A DNA stretch of 64,000 nt, taken from Williamsia faeni (GTDB taxonomy: Bacteria > Actinomycetota > Actinomycetes > Mycobacteriales > Mycobacteriaceae). Numbering within the stretch: the stretch's first letter is position 1; each line of letters opens with the position of its first letter. Position numbers and translations under genes: made by a program. The stretch is taken from contig QJJF01000003.1 in assembly GCA_003202005.1 (NCBI GenBank), positions 310,001-374,000 of the forward strand, given 5' to 3'. Positions 37,893 to 51,361 of the stretch are shown here, in pieces. A model generated the notes under the pieces. It searched no databases and was not told the origin of the DNA. It was given only the letters and a program-made list of their open reading frames with translations.

Positions 37893-39386
37893 TCAGATGA
37901 TGGGGCCTCGGGCGGCTTCGTAGGCGGCACCGACACGGTAGAGACGTTCGTCGGCCATCGACGGCGCCATGATCTGCAGACCGACGGGCAAACCGTCGTC
38001 CGCCGACAGACCCGACGGCACCGACATCGCGCAGTTGCCCGCGAGGTTCACCGGCAGCGTGCACAGGTCGAACAGGTACATCGCCAGCGGATCGTCGACC
38101 TTCTCGCCGATCGCAAACGCGGTGGTCGGGGTGGTCGGCGAGATCAGGACGTCCACCGACTCGTAGGCCTTGGCGAAGTCACGGGCGATCAGCGTCCGCA
38201 CCTTCTGCGCCTGGCCGTAGTACGCGTCGTAATAGCCCGACGACAGTGCGTATGTACCGATCATGATGCGGCGCTTGACCTCTGCACCGAATCCGGCGTC
38301 ACGGGTCATCGCCATGACCTGCTCGGCGCTGTTGGTGCCATCGTCGCCGACGCGCAAGCCGTACCGCATCGCGTCGAAGCGGGCGAGGTTGCTCGACACC
38401 TCCGACGGGAGGATCAGGTAGTAGGCACCGAGCGCGTAGGTGAAGTGCGGGCAGGAGACCTCGACGATCTCGGCGCCGCGCTCCTTCAGCGTGGTCACGG
38501 CGGCATTGAAGGAATCCAATACACCGGCCTGGTATCCATCACCCTGGAGCTCGGTGACGATTCCGATCCGGACACCCGAAAGATCTTCGGCGGCACCAGC
38601 TTTGGCAGCAGCAACCATATCGGCGATGGGCTTGTTGATCGACGTCGAGTCGCGGGGATCATGGCCGGCGATCACCTGATGCAGCATCGCGGTGTCCAGA
38701 ACCGTTCGGGCACAAGGACCACCCTGATCCAGCGACGACGCACACGCGACCAGCCCGTACCGCGACACCGTGCCGTACGTCGGCTTGACGCCGACGGTGC
38801 CCGTGACCGATGCCGGCTGACGCACCGAACCACCGGTGTCGGTACCGATGGCCAGCGGCGCCTGGAACGACGCCAATGCAGCCGCACTACCGCCACCCGA
38901 GCCGCCGGGAATCTTGGTGGTGTCCCACGGGTTCCGGGTCACGCCGTAGGCGGAGTTCTCGGTGGACGAACCCATCGCGAACTCGTCCATGTTGGTCTTG
39001 CCCAGGATGGGGATGCCGGCCGCGCGCAGCTTGGCGGTGACGGTGGCGTCGTACGGCGGAACCCAGCCTTCGAGGATCTTCGAGCCACAGGTGGTCGGCG
39101 CGTCGGTGGTGGTGAACACGTCCTTGAGCGCCAGCGGAACTCCGGCCAGCGGTGAGGCTGGGGCCTGACCCGCTGCGACGGCCTTGTCGACCTCGGCTGC
39201 CGTCGCGAGCGCCTGCTCGGCACCCACGTGCAGGAAGGCGTTCAGCTCACCGTCCACTGCCTCGATCCGGTCGAGGTGGGCCTGGGTGACCTCCACCGCG
39301 GACAGCTCACCGGCGTGGATCTTCGCGGCGAGGTCGGCGGCGGACTGTCCGGTGATGACACCGGACTCTCTGGTGGGGGCGCTCAC
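37893..39386 (-). CDS. gatA: Asp/Glu-tRNA amidotransferase subunit A
   Basis: Amidase-signature subunit that releases ammonia from glutamine. The Ser-cisSer-Lys triad is visible: Lys in [12 protein letters not shown] near residue 88, and the serines in [11 protein letters not shown] near residue 162 and [11 protein letters not shown] near residue 186. Length is 497 aa. Its GTG/ATG start overlaps the gatC stop by 4 nt. Confidence 0.97.
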   Translation of the reverse strand: MSAPTRESGVITGQSAADLAAKIHAGELSAVEVTQAHLDRIEAVDGELNAFLHVGAEQALATAAEVDKAVAAGQAPASPLAGVPLALKDVFTTTDAPTTCGSKILEGWVPPYDATVTAKLRAAGIPILGKTNMDEFAMGSSTENSAYGVTRNPWDTTKIPGGSGGGSAAALASFQAPLAIGTDTGGSVRQPASVTGTVGVKPTYGTVSRYGLVACASSLDQGGPCARTVLDTAMLHQVIAGHDPRDSTSINKPIADMVAAAKAGAAEDLSGVRIGIVTELQGDGYQAGVLDSFNAAVTTLKERGAEIVEVSCPHFTYALGAYYLILPSEVSSNLARFDAMRYGLRVGDDGTNSAEQVMAMTRDAGFGAEVKRRIMIGTYALSSGYYDAYYGQAQKVRTLIARDFAKAYESVDVLISPTTPTTAFAIGEKVDDPLAMYLFDLCTLPVNLAGNCAMSVPSGLSADDGLPVGLQIMAPSMADERLYRVGAAYEAARGPII

Positions 39387-39682
39387 TCTTCTTCTCCGAG
39401 GATCTGAGGGACGGCAAACCGCTGCTGCTCCACGGCGGGCGCACCGGACAGGGCTTCATCGGGGGTCAGCCCGGGCACAACAACATCCGGACGCAGAACG
39501 TTGGCGAGGTCGGCGGGATGCGCGGTGCCGGGGATGTCGGCGGCAGCGACCTCGGAGATGTTCGCGACGTGCGACAGGATCGAATCGAGCTGACCAGCGT
39601 AGTGGTCGAGTTCGTCGTCGGTCAGCGCCAGCCGGGACAGCCGGGCCAGATGCGCTACTTCATCACGCGAGATGGCAGACAC
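39383..39682 (-). CDS. gatC: Asp/Glu-tRNA amidotransferase subunit C
   Basis: Small scaffold subunit of GatCAB (99 aa) with the family start [19 protein letters not shown] and the C-terminal [19 protein letters not shown] 39682 is preferred, with AAGGG about 11 nt upstream; the longer in-frame start adds residues foreign to the family. Confidence 0.94.
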   Translation of the reverse strand: MSAISRDEVAHLARLSRLALTDDELDHYAGQLDSILSHVANISEVAAADIPGTAHPADLANVLRPDVVVPGLTPDEALSGAPAVEQQRFAVPQILGEEE

Positions 39683-39853
39683 GCAGATGCACCCTTTCTT
39701 GTCGGTAGGGGTGGCCACGACATGTGGTCAAACCCTTGAGCCAGAGTAGTCGGCCTGCAACCGGCCGCGGGCACGGCCGTCCGCTGACCCGGATACGGCC
39801 AAGAATGCGCTCGGAGTCCGTTCCGTCACCCGGATATCCAGATAGCCTTGCGC

Positions 39854-40195
39854 ATGATCATCGTCACATCGAACGACGTTCCGGGGTACCGCATTGCCCA
39901 TACCTTCGGCGAGTGCTTCGGGCTGACCGTTCGCTCACGCCACCTCGGCTCCAACATCGGCGCCGGATTCAAGTCGATGGTGGGTGGTGAACTCAAGGGC
40001 ATCACCACCCTGCTGCACGACTGCCGCCAGGAAGCGCTGTCACGCCTGGCCACCGAAGCGGGGCAGCGGGGTGCCAATGCGGTGGTCGCATTCCGATTCG
40101 AGACCACCGAGTACTCCGGCACCGGCATCGAGGTCTGTGCGTACGGCACCGCGGTCGTCATCGAACCCCTCGCCGGGAACCCACCCCAGGCCTGA
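39854..40195 (+). CDS. YbjQ/DUF74 family protein
   Basis: The 113-residue product has the typical N-terminus MIIVTSNDVPGYRI, the LTVRSRHLGSNIGAGFKSMVGGE segment and GANAVVAFRFET. Family members form pentameric rings; function is unknown. TAGCCT at 39843-39848 lies 5 nt before ATG 39854, suggesting a leaderless or nearly leaderless transcript. It is divergent from gatC. Confidence 0.88.
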   Translation: MIIVTSNDVPGYRIAHTFGECFGLTVRSRHLGSNIGAGFKSMVGGELKGITTLLHDCRQEALSRLATEAGQRGANAVVAFRFETTEYSGTGIEVCAYGTAVVIEPLAGNPPQA

Positions 40196-40268
40196 TCGCC
40201 CGATACCACGGACCTCGCGGTCCCGGTGCCACCCGCCTGAGCGGCGCAGGAGCACCAGCGGTGGGACA

Positions 40269-43108
<2,840 letters not shown>

Positions 43109-43168
43109 TCATTCCGGCCGCGGCCGAACAGTCGAAACCGGCCATGTCATCGTTCTACGCTTGTGACC

Positions 43169-43573
43169 ATGCCGCACCCGATCATGTTCTCCGACGACGA
43201 CCCGGTGCTGCAACGGCTACGCGGCATCGCTCTGGCATTTCCCGACGCCACCGAGGTCGTTGCCCATGGCAGGCCCACATTTCGGGGCGGAAAGATGTTC
43301 GGGATGTATGGCGGTGGCGTCAAGGGCGGCCCGCGGTACGACGCCTCGATCTTGTTCAAGGTCGAACAGTCCGAACGAACTGCGCTGGAACAGGATCGGA
43401 GATTCTTCTTCCCGGCGTACGTGGGCGCGTACGGGTGGCTGGGCCTCGACCTCTCCGGGAAACCGGACTGGACCGAAGTCGCGGAATTGCTCGACACGAG
43501 TTACCGCCTGATCGCCCCCAAGAAACTCGTCGCCCGACTCGACGCCGGTGAGCGTCCGGCAGAACTCGACTGA
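43169..43573 (+). CDS. MmcQ/YjbR family protein
   Basis: The 134-residue product has the YjbR fold: FPDATEVVAHGRPTFRGGKMFG, DASILFKVE, RFFFPAYVGAYGWLGLDL and DTSYRLIAPKKL. Family members are double-wing DNA-binding-like proteins without a firm role. ATG 43169 or GTG 43163 can be the start. It is divergent from ligA. Confidence 0.86.
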   Translation: MPHPIMFSDDDPVLQRLRGIALAFPDATEVVAHGRPTFRGGKMFGMYGGGVKGGPRYDASILFKVEQSERTALEQDRRFFFPAYVGAYGWLGLDLSGKPDWTEVAELLDTSYRLIAPKKLVARLDAGERPAELD

Positions 43574-43644
43574 GCAACCCCGACCGACTGCACCCGCCGA
43601 ACCAATACCCGGGTGCAACCGCCGATCCCGGTCACTCCACTGCA

Positions 43645-43650
43645 TATACT
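43645..43650 (+). promoter_or_regulatory. -10 box of the GlsB-like gene, leaderless layout
   Basis: TATACT is followed by six bases and then ATG 43657, so transcription should begin at or next to the start codon. Confidence 0.6.
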
Positions 43651-43656
43651 CCCCAC

Positions 43657-43917
43657 ATGCTCATCCTCGGAATCATCCTGTTCGGCATGCTCATCGGTGC
43701 CGGAGCCCAGCTCATCCTCGGCAAGCCGAAGGGTGGCATCGACTGGACGCTGGCGATCATCGCCGGCCTGGTCGGCTCATTCATCGGCGGATTGCTGATC
43801 AGCCTGATCTCGGGCGACGGGATCGGCTTCCACATCAGCGGCATCATCGGTTCGATCGTCGGGGCCCTGATCGTGACGGCGGGTTGGCATTGGTGGGTGG
43901 GTAGGCGCGCTGCCTGA
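43657..43917 (+). CDS. GlsB/YeaQ/YmgE family membrane protein
   Basis: The 86-residue product has three glycine-rich transmembrane segments (LILGIILFGMLIGAG; LAIIAGLVGSFIGGLLI; ISGIIGSIVGALIVTAGW) as in transglycosylase-associated/stress-induced YeaQ proteins. The role is unknown. A -10 box lies 6 nt before the ATG. Confidence 0.88.
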   Translation: MLILGIILFGMLIGAGAQLILGKPKGGIDWTLAIIAGLVGSFIGGLLISLISGDGIGFHISGIIGSIVGALIVTAGWHWWVGRRAA

Positions 43918-44051
43918 TCGGGGACGCATTCGCCTTCTGCGCGTCGGGTGCTCACACACCCTGACGTTGTAGTTGCTCATAGTGGTCAGAGTCGCGGCGC
44001 ACCCCGGAATGTTCCCGAGTGTGATTTCCGGACCGGGTTCAGACCGGCTGT

Positions 44052-45065
44052 TCAGACCGAGGTGGGGTCGGCGTGCAGGCCCCCAGCGGCCTTGCCACAC
44101 AACGTCAGTGCCGCTGTTGCCCAGTCCGCGTCTGCGCCCGCCAGACCGCAGGCCGGACTGATGACGAGCTGTTCCGCCAGCACCTTGCGGGACAACCCGA
44201 TTCGGTCGGTCAGCTCCGCACAGTTGGCGGCCACCTGTTCGGGAGCGAGTTCTTTGTCGGGCGCGGTGGCCGGTACGGCGCCCAGAACCACTTCCGTACC
44301 TTCGTCGAGCAATTGCCCGATCCCGTCGAGATCGCCCGTCCGGATCTGTGCGAGATCAACACTGACGCCGGCAAATCGGCTCCGCGCCAGCAGGTCCCAC
44401 GACACCTGCGACGAGCAGTCGTGCAGGATCACCGGACGGTCGACCACGGTGATGAAGTTGTCGTAGTGCTCGGCGACCACCTGCACCGGGATCGGATTGA
44501 TGATGTTGAACCGCGTCAGCGGCTTGATCGACCCTTCGATCACCCGGCCGATGAGCGGTTCGTCCACTTGGACGACAACCTTTGCGCCGGTCCGTTTCTG
44601 AACATCGTCGGCATGTACCCGCAGGCCTTCGGCCATCGATTCGACCAGGTCGGACCACGCGCCCTCGTCGTGGAGGATCTTGTGGCCACCGGCCAATTCG
44701 ACCGAAGCCGCGAGCGTGAACGGTCCGCAGGCCTGCACTTTGACGGTGCGGTCGGTCCCGATCAGACCGGCGCGCTCCCAGGCCTCTTCGAAGGCGTCGA
44801 GATCGGCGGAGAGGAAGTCCCTGGCCCGCCGGCTCAGACCCGACGGTCGTCCCGAGAGGCGGTAACCCGATGGCGCGACGTCCATCGGCATGTCCACCAG
44901 GAGCACTGCGGCGCGGCCGACCATGTCGGCGCCCAGGCCACGGGCAGGCAATTCCGGAAGGAACGCGAATTCTGTTTCACCGACGCTGATCTCGGCGGCA
45001 ATGCGCGGGTCGGTGCCCGGCATGGAGCCGACCCCGGTGCCCGATCCGACTGGCAGGACGCTCAC
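44052..45065 (-). CDS. MetE-like (cobalamin-independent methionine synthase C-terminal type) protein
   Basis: The 337-residue product resembles only the catalytic barrel of Met[17 protein letters not shown] at the start, [20 protein letters not shown] near residue 165, and possible zinc ligands in ILHDCSSQ and SPACGLAG. It lacks the N-terminal MetE half. The M. tuberculosis equivalent is Rv3015c. Methyl donor and acceptor are unknown; short core-MetE enzymes can use corrinoid proteins as donors, which is inference here. Its start overlaps the mnmA stop by 4 nt. Confidence 0.8.
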   Translation of the reverse strand: MSVLPVGSGTGVGSMPGTDPRIAAEISVGETEFAFLPELPARGLGADMVGRAAVLLVDMPMDVAPSGYRLSGRPSGLSRRARDFLSADLDAFEEAWERAGLIGTDRTVKVQACGPFTLAASVELAGGHKILHDEGAWSDLVESMAEGLRVHADDVQKRTGAKVVVQVDEPLIGRVIEGSIKPLTRFNIINPIPVQVVAEHYDNFITVVDRPVILHDCSSQVSWDLLARSRFAGVSVDLAQIRTGDLDGIGQLLDEGTEVVLGAVPATAPDKELAPEQVAANCAELTDRIGLSRKVLAEQLVISPACGLAGADADWATAALTLCGKAAGGLHADPTSV

Positions 45066-46201
45066 GCGCCGGTACTGCTCACCAGGTCACCTGGCACCGA
45101 ACCGGTCACCACGATGCGTCCGCTGCCGACCACCAGATCGCCGTTGACCGCATCGGGTAGATACACCACCGCTGCCTGACCACGGGCCACACCGGTCAGC
45201 GGGGCCTGCAGGCGGATCCGGATACCCGGACCTTCGATGCCGTCGGTGCCGTCGTCGATCGCTTCGACCGTCGCCGGCGCCAGGCCACCATGGGCCCGCA
45301 CCTGGACCATCGCCTCGAACGGCTCGGCCGGCGTCTGCCCGGACGTCCAGATCGCCCGGTTGGCGGTGATGCTCCATACCTGCAGATGCTCGGAGGAACC
45401 CACCGTGACCGTGCCCGAATCCGGGTCGATCTCGGTGACGTAGCGCGGCTTGCCGTCGGTGGCCGGGGCCTCGATACCGAGGCCCTTGCGCTGACCGATG
45501 GTGAATCCGTGGACACCGTCGTGGTCGGCGAGCTCGGCACCGGAATCGGCGTCGACGACCTTGCCGGGCCGCACACCGATGGTGGCGCCGAGGAAGGCCC
45601 GCGTATCACCGGTGGGGATGAAGCAGATGTCGTGTGAGTCCGGCTTGTCGGCCACGGACAGTGCTTTCGCAGCGGCCTCGGCGCGGATCTGGTCCTTCGG
45701 GGTGTCCCCCACCGGGAACATCGCCCGCGAGAGCTGATCGGCGGTCAGCACGGCCAGCACGTACGACTGGTCCTTGTCGTGGTCGACGGCCCGGCGCAGC
45801 TCACCGTTGTCGAGCCGGGCGTAGTGGCCGGTGGCCACCGCATCGAAGCCCAGGGCGATCGCGCGCTCGGAGAGCGCGGAGAACTTGATCTTCTCGTTGC
45901 AGGTCAAGCAGGGGTTGGGCGTCTGGCCCGCAGCGTAGGCGGCCACGAACTCGTCGATGACGTCGTCCTTGAACCGGTCGGCGAAGTCCCAGACATAGAA
46001 GGGGATCCCGAGTACGTCCGCGGCACGACGCGCGTCGGCGGCGTCCTCCCGTGAACAGCAACCACGCGAACCCGTACGCAGCGCACCGGGGGCGGTTGAC
46101 AGCGCCAGGTGCACCCCGACAACCTCGTGCCCGGCCTCGACGGCACGGGCCGCGGCCACGGCCGAGTCGACACCGCCGCTCATGGCAGCAAGTACCCGCA
46201 T
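45062..46201 (-). CDS. mnmA: tRNA-specific 2-thiouridylase MnmA
   Basis: Thiolates U34 of tRNA-Lys/Glu/Gln. The PP-loop [11 protein letters not shown] is at residues 7-17; catalytic cysteines are in [12 protein letters not shown] near residue 98 and SHDICFIP near residue 193. The C-terminal beta-barrels are complete (379 aa). It overlaps the cysteine desulfurase gene by 1 nt, so sulfur donor and acceptor are co-expressed. The equivalent is Rv3024c. Confidence 0.96.
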   Translation of the reverse strand: MRVLAAMSGGVDSAVAAARAVEAGHEVVGVHLALSTAPGALRTGSRGCCSREDAADARRAADVLGIPFYVWDFADRFKDDVIDEFVAAYAAGQTPNPCLTCNEKIKFSALSERAIALGFDAVATGHYARLDNGELRRAVDHDKDQSYVLAVLTADQLSRAMFPVGDTPKDQIRAEAAAKALSVADKPDSHDICFIPTGDTRAFLGATIGVRPGKVVDADSGAELADHDGVHGFTIGQRKGLGIEAPATDGKPRYVTEIDPDSGTVTVGSSEHLQVWSITANRAIWTSGQTPAEPFEAMVQVRAHGGLAPATVEAIDDGTDGIEGPGIRIRLQAPLTGVARGQAAVVYLPDAVNGDLVVGSGRIVVTGSVPGDLVSSTGA

Positions 46202-47412
46202 CAGCGATCACCCGCCATCGCGGTGGCCATACCGGCCGCCTGAGCCCGGGCGACGACCTCACCGATCACCGCACCCACCGCCTCGATCTCGTCGGCCGTG
46301 GTGGTCGGCGCGAGCGAAAAGCGCAGGGAGCTACGGGCATCGGCGGTCGACACCCCCATCGCGGTCAGAACGTGACTCGCCCGCGCCACTCCGGCGGTGC
46401 AAGCCGAACCGGTAGAACATTCAATACCGTTGGCGTCGAGCAACATCAACAGCGAATCACCTTCACAGCCGGGGAAAGAAACATGCGCATTTCCGGGAAG
46501 TCGATGCGGCCCGATCGGTCCGTTGACGACACATCCCGCGCTCGATTCGCTGAGCACCTCGAAGAGGCGGTCGCGCAGCGCCGCGACAGCGGGCATCGTG
46601 GTGTCGAGCTCGCGAACCGAAACATCCAGTGCCACAGCCATACCCACCGTGGCAGGTACATCGGGGGTGCCGGAACGAACGTCGCGCTCGTGTCCGCCGC
46701 CGTGTAGCAGCGGCACACATTCGACGTCGCGGCCGAGCAACAGCGCACCGATTCCGTGCGGGCCACCGAACTTGTGTCCGGTGATGCTCATCGCGGACAG
46801 GCCACTGGCCCCGAAGTCGATCGGCAGATGCCCGGCGGCCTGGATCGCATCGGAATGCATCGGCACGGCGAACTCGCGGCAGATGGCGGCCAGCTCCGCG
46901 ATGGGCTCGATCGCCCCGATCTCGTTGTTGGCCCACATCACGCTGACCAGCGCGGTCTCTGAGGCATGCGCCGACAGCTCGGCGCGAAGGACTGCGGGAT
47001 CGACGAGGCCTTGCGCGTCGACCGGCAGCCAGGTCACCTCGGCGCCCTCGTAATCGGCGAGCCAGAGGACGGGATCGAGGATCGCGTGGTGCTCGATCGA
47101 TGAGGCGATGATCCGCTTGCGCGGGGTCTCCGGATCTTTGTTTCGCGCCCAGAAAATGCCCTTGACGGCCAGGTTGTCACTCTCGGTGCCACCGCCGGTG
47201 AAGATCACTTCGGAGGGCCGCGCGCCCAGTGAGGCCGCGATCGATTCGCGCGATTCCTCGAGGCGGCGACGGGCCCGTCGACCCGATCCGTGCAGCGACG
47301 CCGCGTTGCCCGCGATGCCCAAGAGCTCATTCATCGCCACGACAGCGGCGGGGACCATCGTGGTCGACGCGGCGTGGTCGAGGTAAATAGGCGTGCGATC
47401 AGCGGAAAACAT
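46201..47412 (-). CDS. Cysteine desulfurase (IscS/NifS type)
   Basis: PLP enzyme that mobilises sulfur from cysteine for tRNA thiolation and Fe-S clusters. PLP lysine in [12 protein letters not shown] near residue 205, SIEHHAIL near residue 105 and the catalytic cysteine loop [11 protein letters not shown] near residue 330 are intact. Length is 403 aa. ATG 47412 is preferred over a TTG two codons upstream. The equivalent is Rv3025c. Confidence 0.95.
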   Translation of the reverse strand: MFSADRTPIYLDHAASTTMVPAAVVAMNELLGIAGNAASLHGSGRRARRRLEESRESIAASLGARPSEVIFTGGGTESDNLAVKGIFWARNKDPETPRKRIIASSIEHHAILDPVLWLADYEGAEVTWLPVDAQGLVDPAVLRAELSAHASETALVSVMWANNEIGAIEPIAELAAICREFAVPMHSDAIQAAGHLPIDFGASGLSAMSITGHKFGGPHGIGALLLGRDVECVPLLHGGGHERDVRSGTPDVPATVGMAVALDVSVRELDTTMPAVAALRDRLFEVLSESSAGCVVNGPIGPHRLPGNAHVSFPGCEGDSLLMLLDANGIECSTGSACTAGVARASHVLTAMGVSTADARSSLRFSLAPTTTADEIEAVGAVIGEVVARAQAAGMATAMAGDR

Positions 47413-47473
47413 AACCAACCAAGGATAACCGCATCACCGCCCTCGGTATTTCCACCACCGCAGCACCGGCAAT

Positions 47474-48391
47474 TCAGGCGGCCAGCGCCACACCCGCGGT
47501 GCCGCGCCGGTCGATCAGATCCGGCACCCCGAACACGATCCGCTCGCACCGCGCCGCGAGTTCTCGACGATCTCCGTCGGAAAACTGCAGCTCACGAAGC
47601 TGAACCCGCACGGTCAGTCCTTTGGCCAGCATCACCCGTCGCAGCGTGTCCCCGATACTGTCGGCGCCGATGAAGCAGGGTTCAGTGCTGATGTCGCCCG
47701 TTGATGTGTGGAAACTCACCACCATCGGGCGCACCGGGACCTGCGCATCGATCGCCGCCTGGAAGAACGCCGGCCGGAACCGGCCACCACCGCGACCACA
47801 CCAGGTGGTTCCTTCGGGGAACACCCCCACGCTGTCACCGGCGGCCAGATCGGCGCGGACGGCGTCGACCGCGGCCGGCAACTCCCGCAGGGACTCGCGG
47901 CGCAGGCCGATGACACCGATACTCCTGGTCACCAGCCCGATCACCGGCCACGCGATCACCTCGGACTTCGCGACAAAGTGCGCCGGGCTGACCGCGGCCA
48001 CCGCGAGGATGTCGAGAAACGAGATGTGGTTCGCGACGATCAAACCACCCGCCGCCCCGCCATCCACCGCACCGCTGCCGCCGATCCCGCGGTCGATGTC
48101 CAGACGCAGCCCGAGCGCGGCAAGGAGTCGCCGGGCGGCGAACCGCAGATAAGCTGCCCGAAAGCGCCGGGGTGCCGCTGTCACCACCACACCGATCGCC
48201 AGGACCCAGCCGATGGTCAGCGGCAAGGCCACCATCCGCCGGCCCCGCCGGATCCGTCCGGCCCGGTGCTCACCTGGGCGCACGCAACTGGTGTCGCAGC
48301 CACTCACCGGAAACCAGCTGTGCCGGTCCGGCACAGCCACCGCGCCGGGGGTGCCGGCCGTGGTCATCGCTGTGGTCGCGGCCGTGGTCAT
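47474..48391 (-). CDS. 1-acylglycerol-phosphate-type acyltransferase (PlsC/OlsA family)
   Basis: The 305-residue product has a low-complexity N-terminus, a transmembrane segment (about residues 55-75) and the acyltransferase motifs NHISFLD (HX4D) near residue 120 and FPEGTT near residue 195. Its start overlaps the stop of the GNAT gene by 4 nt. PlsC-type and GNAT acyltransferases in this arrangement resemble OlsA/OlsB, which make ornithine lipids; the order also matches Rv3027c-Rv3026c. Confidence 0.87.
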   Translation of the reverse strand: MTTAATTAMTTAGTPGAVAVPDRHSWFPVSGCDTSCVRPGEHRAGRIRRGRRMVALPLTIGWVLAIGVVVTAAPRRFRAAYLRFAARRLLAALGLRLDIDRGIGGSGAVDGGAAGGLIVANHISFLDILAVAAVSPAHFVAKSEVIAWPVIGLVTRSIGVIGLRRESLRELPAAVDAVRADLAAGDSVGVFPEGTTWCGRGGGRFRPAFFQAAIDAQVPVRPMVVSFHTSTGDISTEPCFIGADSIGDTLRRVMLAKGLTVRVQLRELQFSDGDRRELAARCERIVFGVPDLIDRRGTAGVALAA

Positions 48392-49197
48392 TGCCCGGCT
48401 CCGGACGTCGCCTGTCGTAGTCGGTCCAGGTATCTGCGGTTGACGAGTTCACCGTCGAGGACCGTCACGAAGTCGGCGACACCGAAGTCCGGATCGTGGG
48501 CCGGCTCCCCACAGATGACCGCCCCCATCCGCAGGTACCCGCTGAGCAGCGGCGGCATCTGCAGGCGCGGCGCCGGGTCGATGTCATCGAGCCCCTTGCC
48601 GTCGAGTTCGACCCGGCGATGAGGGCGGACCTGCCACGGTCCGGCGTGCCGGTCCCTCACGAAATCGCGGATCCTGCGGACCTGGGCTCCGGGCCGGTCC
48701 CGCGTCGGGTCGGTGCAGATCGGTACCGAGGTGGCACCCATGAGGTAGCAATATCCGCTGCGCTCGAGATAGGCCAGGATTCCCGACCACATCAGTGCCA
48801 GCACCGCACCGGACCGGTGTTCTGCGTCCACGCACGCCCGCCCCATCTCGACGGTTTGCGCGGCGATCGGGTCGAGTTCGGTGATGTCGAATTCGGTTGT
48901 CAGATAAGGTCCGCCGGCAGCGATCGCCCCCGGTGGCGGCAGCAGCCGGTAACTGCCGACCACCTGCCCGGTGTGATTGTGCCGGACCATCAGGTGATCG
49001 CAGAATTCGTCGAAGCGGTCGGAGTCGCATTGATCGGCAGCTGCCGATGCCGGCGCGCTGAATCCGGGTTCGGCGGCGAAGATCCGGTAACGCAGCCGGG
49101 CGATGGTGTCGATGTCGGTGAGGTCGTTGCTCAGATACAGGCTGTAGGTGGGGCCGGATACGAGTGCGGTGTCGCGCGGTGCGGCATATGTCCTCAT
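48388..49197 (-). CDS. GNAT-family acyltransferase (OlsB/hemolysin-like)
   Basis: The 269-residue product belongs to the OlsB-like branch of GNAT enzymes: [12 protein letters not shown] near residue 37, [23 protein letters not shown] near residues 66-88, the [21 protein letters not shown] motif near residue 117 and GATSVP. OlsB transfers a 3-hydroxyacyl group from ACP to ornithine; the specificity here is inferred. It is coupled to the PlsC-like gene. Confidence 0.82.
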   Translation of the reverse strand: MRTYAAPRDTALVSGPTYSLYLSNDLTDIDTIARLRYRIFAAEPGFSAPASAAADQCDSDRFDEFCDHLMVRHNHTGQVVGSYRLLPPPGAIAAGGPYLTTEFDITELDPIAAQTVEMGRACVDAEHRSGAVLALMWSGILAYLERSGYCYLMGATSVPICTDPTRDRPGAQVRRIRDFVRDRHAGPWQVRPHRRVELDGKGLDDIDPAPRLQMPPLLSGYLRMGAVICGEPAHDPDFGVADFVTVLDGELVNRRYLDRLRQATSGAGQ

Positions 49198-49273
49198 GCG
49201 CCTAGGTGTACGGACCCTGCCCTATCAGGCGGCAGCGAACACGTTAGATGTTGGTGCAAAGTGGGTGAACAGC

Positions 49274-49312
49274 AAACGACCCTCCACCCGTATACCGGGT
49301 AGAGGGTCGTTT
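49274..49312 (-). terminator. Terminator of the etfBA operon
   Basis: A 17-bp stem with one mismatch (49274-49290 with 49296-49312) around TATAC, flanked by AAA and TTT, lies about 30 bp after the etfA stop on the minus strand. Confidence 0.88.
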
Positions 49313-49341
49313 ATGTGCTGTGGAGCGGTGGAGCTATGCGC

Positions 49342-50298
49342 TCACTTGCGGGCCTTGATGGCGTCGGTCAGCTGCGGGGCGACATTGAACAGGTCGCCGA
49401 CGATGCCGAAGTCGGCGATCTCGAAGATGGGTGCCTCTTCGTCCTTGTTGACAGCGACGATGGTCTTCGAGGTCTGCATGCCGGCCCGGTGCTGGATCGC
49501 ACCGGAAATGCCGAGTGCCACGTAGAGCTGGGGCGAGACGGTCTTGCCGGTCTGACCGACCTGGAACTGTCCCGGGTAGTAACCGGAGTCGACGGCCGCA
49601 CGCGAAGCGCCGACGGCGGCACCCAGCGAATCGGCGAGTTCTTCGACGACGGAGAACTTCTCGGCACTTCCGACGCCACGTCCACCGGAGACCACGATGC
49701 CGGCCTCGGTCAGCTCGGGGCGGTCGCCACCGACGTTGGGCTCGACCTTGGTGATCTTGACGGCGTTCTCGGGTACCTCGGGCACCTCGATGTCGACACG
49801 CTCACCGGCGCCGGCTGTCGGGGCAGCCTCCACGCCACCGGGGCGGACGGAGAACACGGGGACGTCGCCGCCGGCCTGAGCCTCGACGGTGAACGCACCA
49901 CCGAAGATCGAGTGGACGCCGATGCCGCCCTCTTTCACCTCGATGACGTCGGCGAGCACGCCCGAACCGAGCCGTGCGGCCAGGCGACCGGCGATCTCCT
50001 TGCCGTCGACCGTGGCGGCCACGAGGACGCCGGCCGGGGAGGCCTGCTCGACGAGGGTGCCGAGGATGTCGACCTGGGGGGTGACCAGGTAACCGGCAAC
50101 CGTGTCGGACTCTGCGACGTAGATCTTTTCTGCGCCGGCTTCTTTGAGTCCGTCGATGATGCCGTCGGCGGTTCCGGGCTTGCCGGCGACAACCACCGAC
50201 GGGCTGCCCAGGGCACGGGCAGCGGTGATGAGCTCAGAGGTGACCTTCTTCAGGGCACCTTCGGCGTCCAGCTCAGCGAGGACAAGTACTTCAGCCAT
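49342..50298 (-). CDS. etfA: Electron transfer flavoprotein alpha subunit
   Basis: Carries the FAD that accepts electrons from acyl-CoA dehydrogenases. The C-terminal FAD motif [28 protein letters not shown] lies near residues 250-280, and [10 protein letters not shown] near residue 205. Length is 318 aa. It follows etfB by 51 nt. The equivalent is Rv3028c (fixB). Confidence 0.97.
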   Translation of the reverse strand: MAEVLVLAELDAEGALKKVTSELITAARALGSPSVVVAGKPGTADGIIDGLKEAGAEKIYVAESDTVAGYLVTPQVDILGTLVEQASPAGVLVAATVDGKEIAGRLAARLGSGVLADVIEVKEGGIGVHSIFGGAFTVEAQAGGDVPVFSVRPGGVEAAPTAGAGERVDIEVPEVPENAVKITKVEPNVGGDRPELTEAGIVVSGGRGVGSAEKFSVVEELADSLGAAVGASRAAVDSGYYPGQFQVGQTGKTVSPQLYVALGISGAIQHRAGMQTSKTIVAVNKDEEAPIFEIADFGIVGDLFNVAPQLTDAIKARK

Positions 50299-50349
50299 GG
50301 TTTTTTACTCCTTGGATGGTGGTCGATGTGGTGGGGGTGGGCGGCGAGA

Positions 50350-51135
50350 TCAGATGATCTTCTGGCCGACCAGGTACTCGGCGACCTTCGTGCCGCCGTC
50401 ACCCTCATCGACGACCTTTTCGCCGGCGGTCTTCGCAGGCTTCGGGGTCGAGGTGGTGACCGTCGAACCGGCGTTGGCCAGACCGACTTCTTCGGGTTCT
50501 ACGCCGATGTCTGCAAGCGAGAGAACCTGAACCTCTTTCTTCTTCGCTGCCATGATGCCCTTGAAGGACGGGAAGCGGGGTTCGTTGATCTTCTCGCCGA
50601 CGCTGACGATCGCCGGAAGCGCTGACTCCAGGTGGAAGATGCCGTCGTCGGTCTCGCGCTCACCGATCAGCTTCTCGCCGTCGACGGTCAGCTTGCGCAG
50701 GTGGGTCAGGTGCGGCAGTTCGAGGTACTCGGCGATGATCGCGGGCACAGCGCCGACGCGGCCGTCGGTGGCCTCGTTACCGGCGATGACCAGCTCGACG
50801 CCTTCGACGGTGCCCAGCGCGCGGGCGAGAACCCATGCGGTCTGGACGGCATCGCTGCCGTGCATCGCGTCATCGAGGACGTGGATCGCCTTGTCGGCAC
50901 CCATCGACAGAGCCTTACGGATCGCGTCGGTGGTCCGGGCGGGGCCGACGGCGAGCACGGTCACTTCACCGCCGTTTGCTTCCTTGATCTGAAGAGCCTC
51001 TTCGACAGCCTTCTCGTTGATCTCGTCGAGCACGGCGTCGGCTGCTTCACGGTCGAGGGTGTAATCACCGTCGCTGAGCTTGCGCTCTGAGTAGGTGTCA
51101 GGGACCTGCTTGATCAGTACGACAATGTTTGTCAT
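50350..51135 (-). CDS. etfB: Electron transfer flavoprotein beta subunit
   Basis: AMP-binding partner of EtfA. It starts MTNIVVLIKQVPD and has the family pieces NEKAVEEALQIKE near residue 40, VIAGNEATDGRVGAVPAIIAEYL near residue 117 and RFPSFKGIMAAKKK near residue 185. Length is 261 aa. A palindrome lies 37 bp upstream of the ATG. The equivalent is Rv3029c (fixA). Confidence 0.97.
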   Translation of the reverse strand: MTNIVVLIKQVPDTYSERKLSDGDYTLDREAADAVLDEINEKAVEEALQIKEANGGEVTVLAVGPARTTDAIRKALSMGADKAIHVLDDAMHGSDAVQTAWVLARALGTVEGVELVIAGNEATDGRVGAVPAIIAEYLELPHLTHLRKLTVDGEKLIGERETDDGIFHLESALPAIVSVGEKINEPRFPSFKGIMAAKKKEVQVLSLADIGVEPEEVGLANAGSTVTTSTPKPAKTAGEKVVDEGDGGTKVAEYLVGQKII

Positions 51136-51171
51136 GGGTCTACGTCGACCTCCTGCGTAGGGTTCTGGACA

Positions 51172-51189
51172 ACTTACCCGTCGGTAAGT
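51172..51189. promoter_or_regulatory. Operator-like palindrome upstream of etfB
   Basis: A perfect inverted repeat ACTTACC-CGTC-GGTAAGT. Short TTAC/GTAA dyads of this kind are common targets of TetR-type regulators of lipid metabolism, which would suit etfBA. Confidence 0.6.
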
Positions 51190-51348
51190 ACTCCTGGTTC
51201 TGTACCACCTTAGCGCGCACCAACTGCAGGTCTAGCACCCGATTCTCGTCACAATGACCTCCGTCACATTCCGGCCGCCAGGAACGATCCCCGACGAGAA
51301 TCTGAACTCCGGTTCCAAGTCGGCCTTCAGGTCCGACTCCGCGACCAC

Positions 51349-51354
51349 TAGGCT
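51349..51354 (+). promoter_or_regulatory. -10 box of the methyltransferase gene, leaderless layout
   Basis: TAGGCT is followed by 7 nt and ATG 51362, and no ribosome-binding site is present. Confidence 0.5.
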
Positions 51355-51361
51355 CCCCTAA

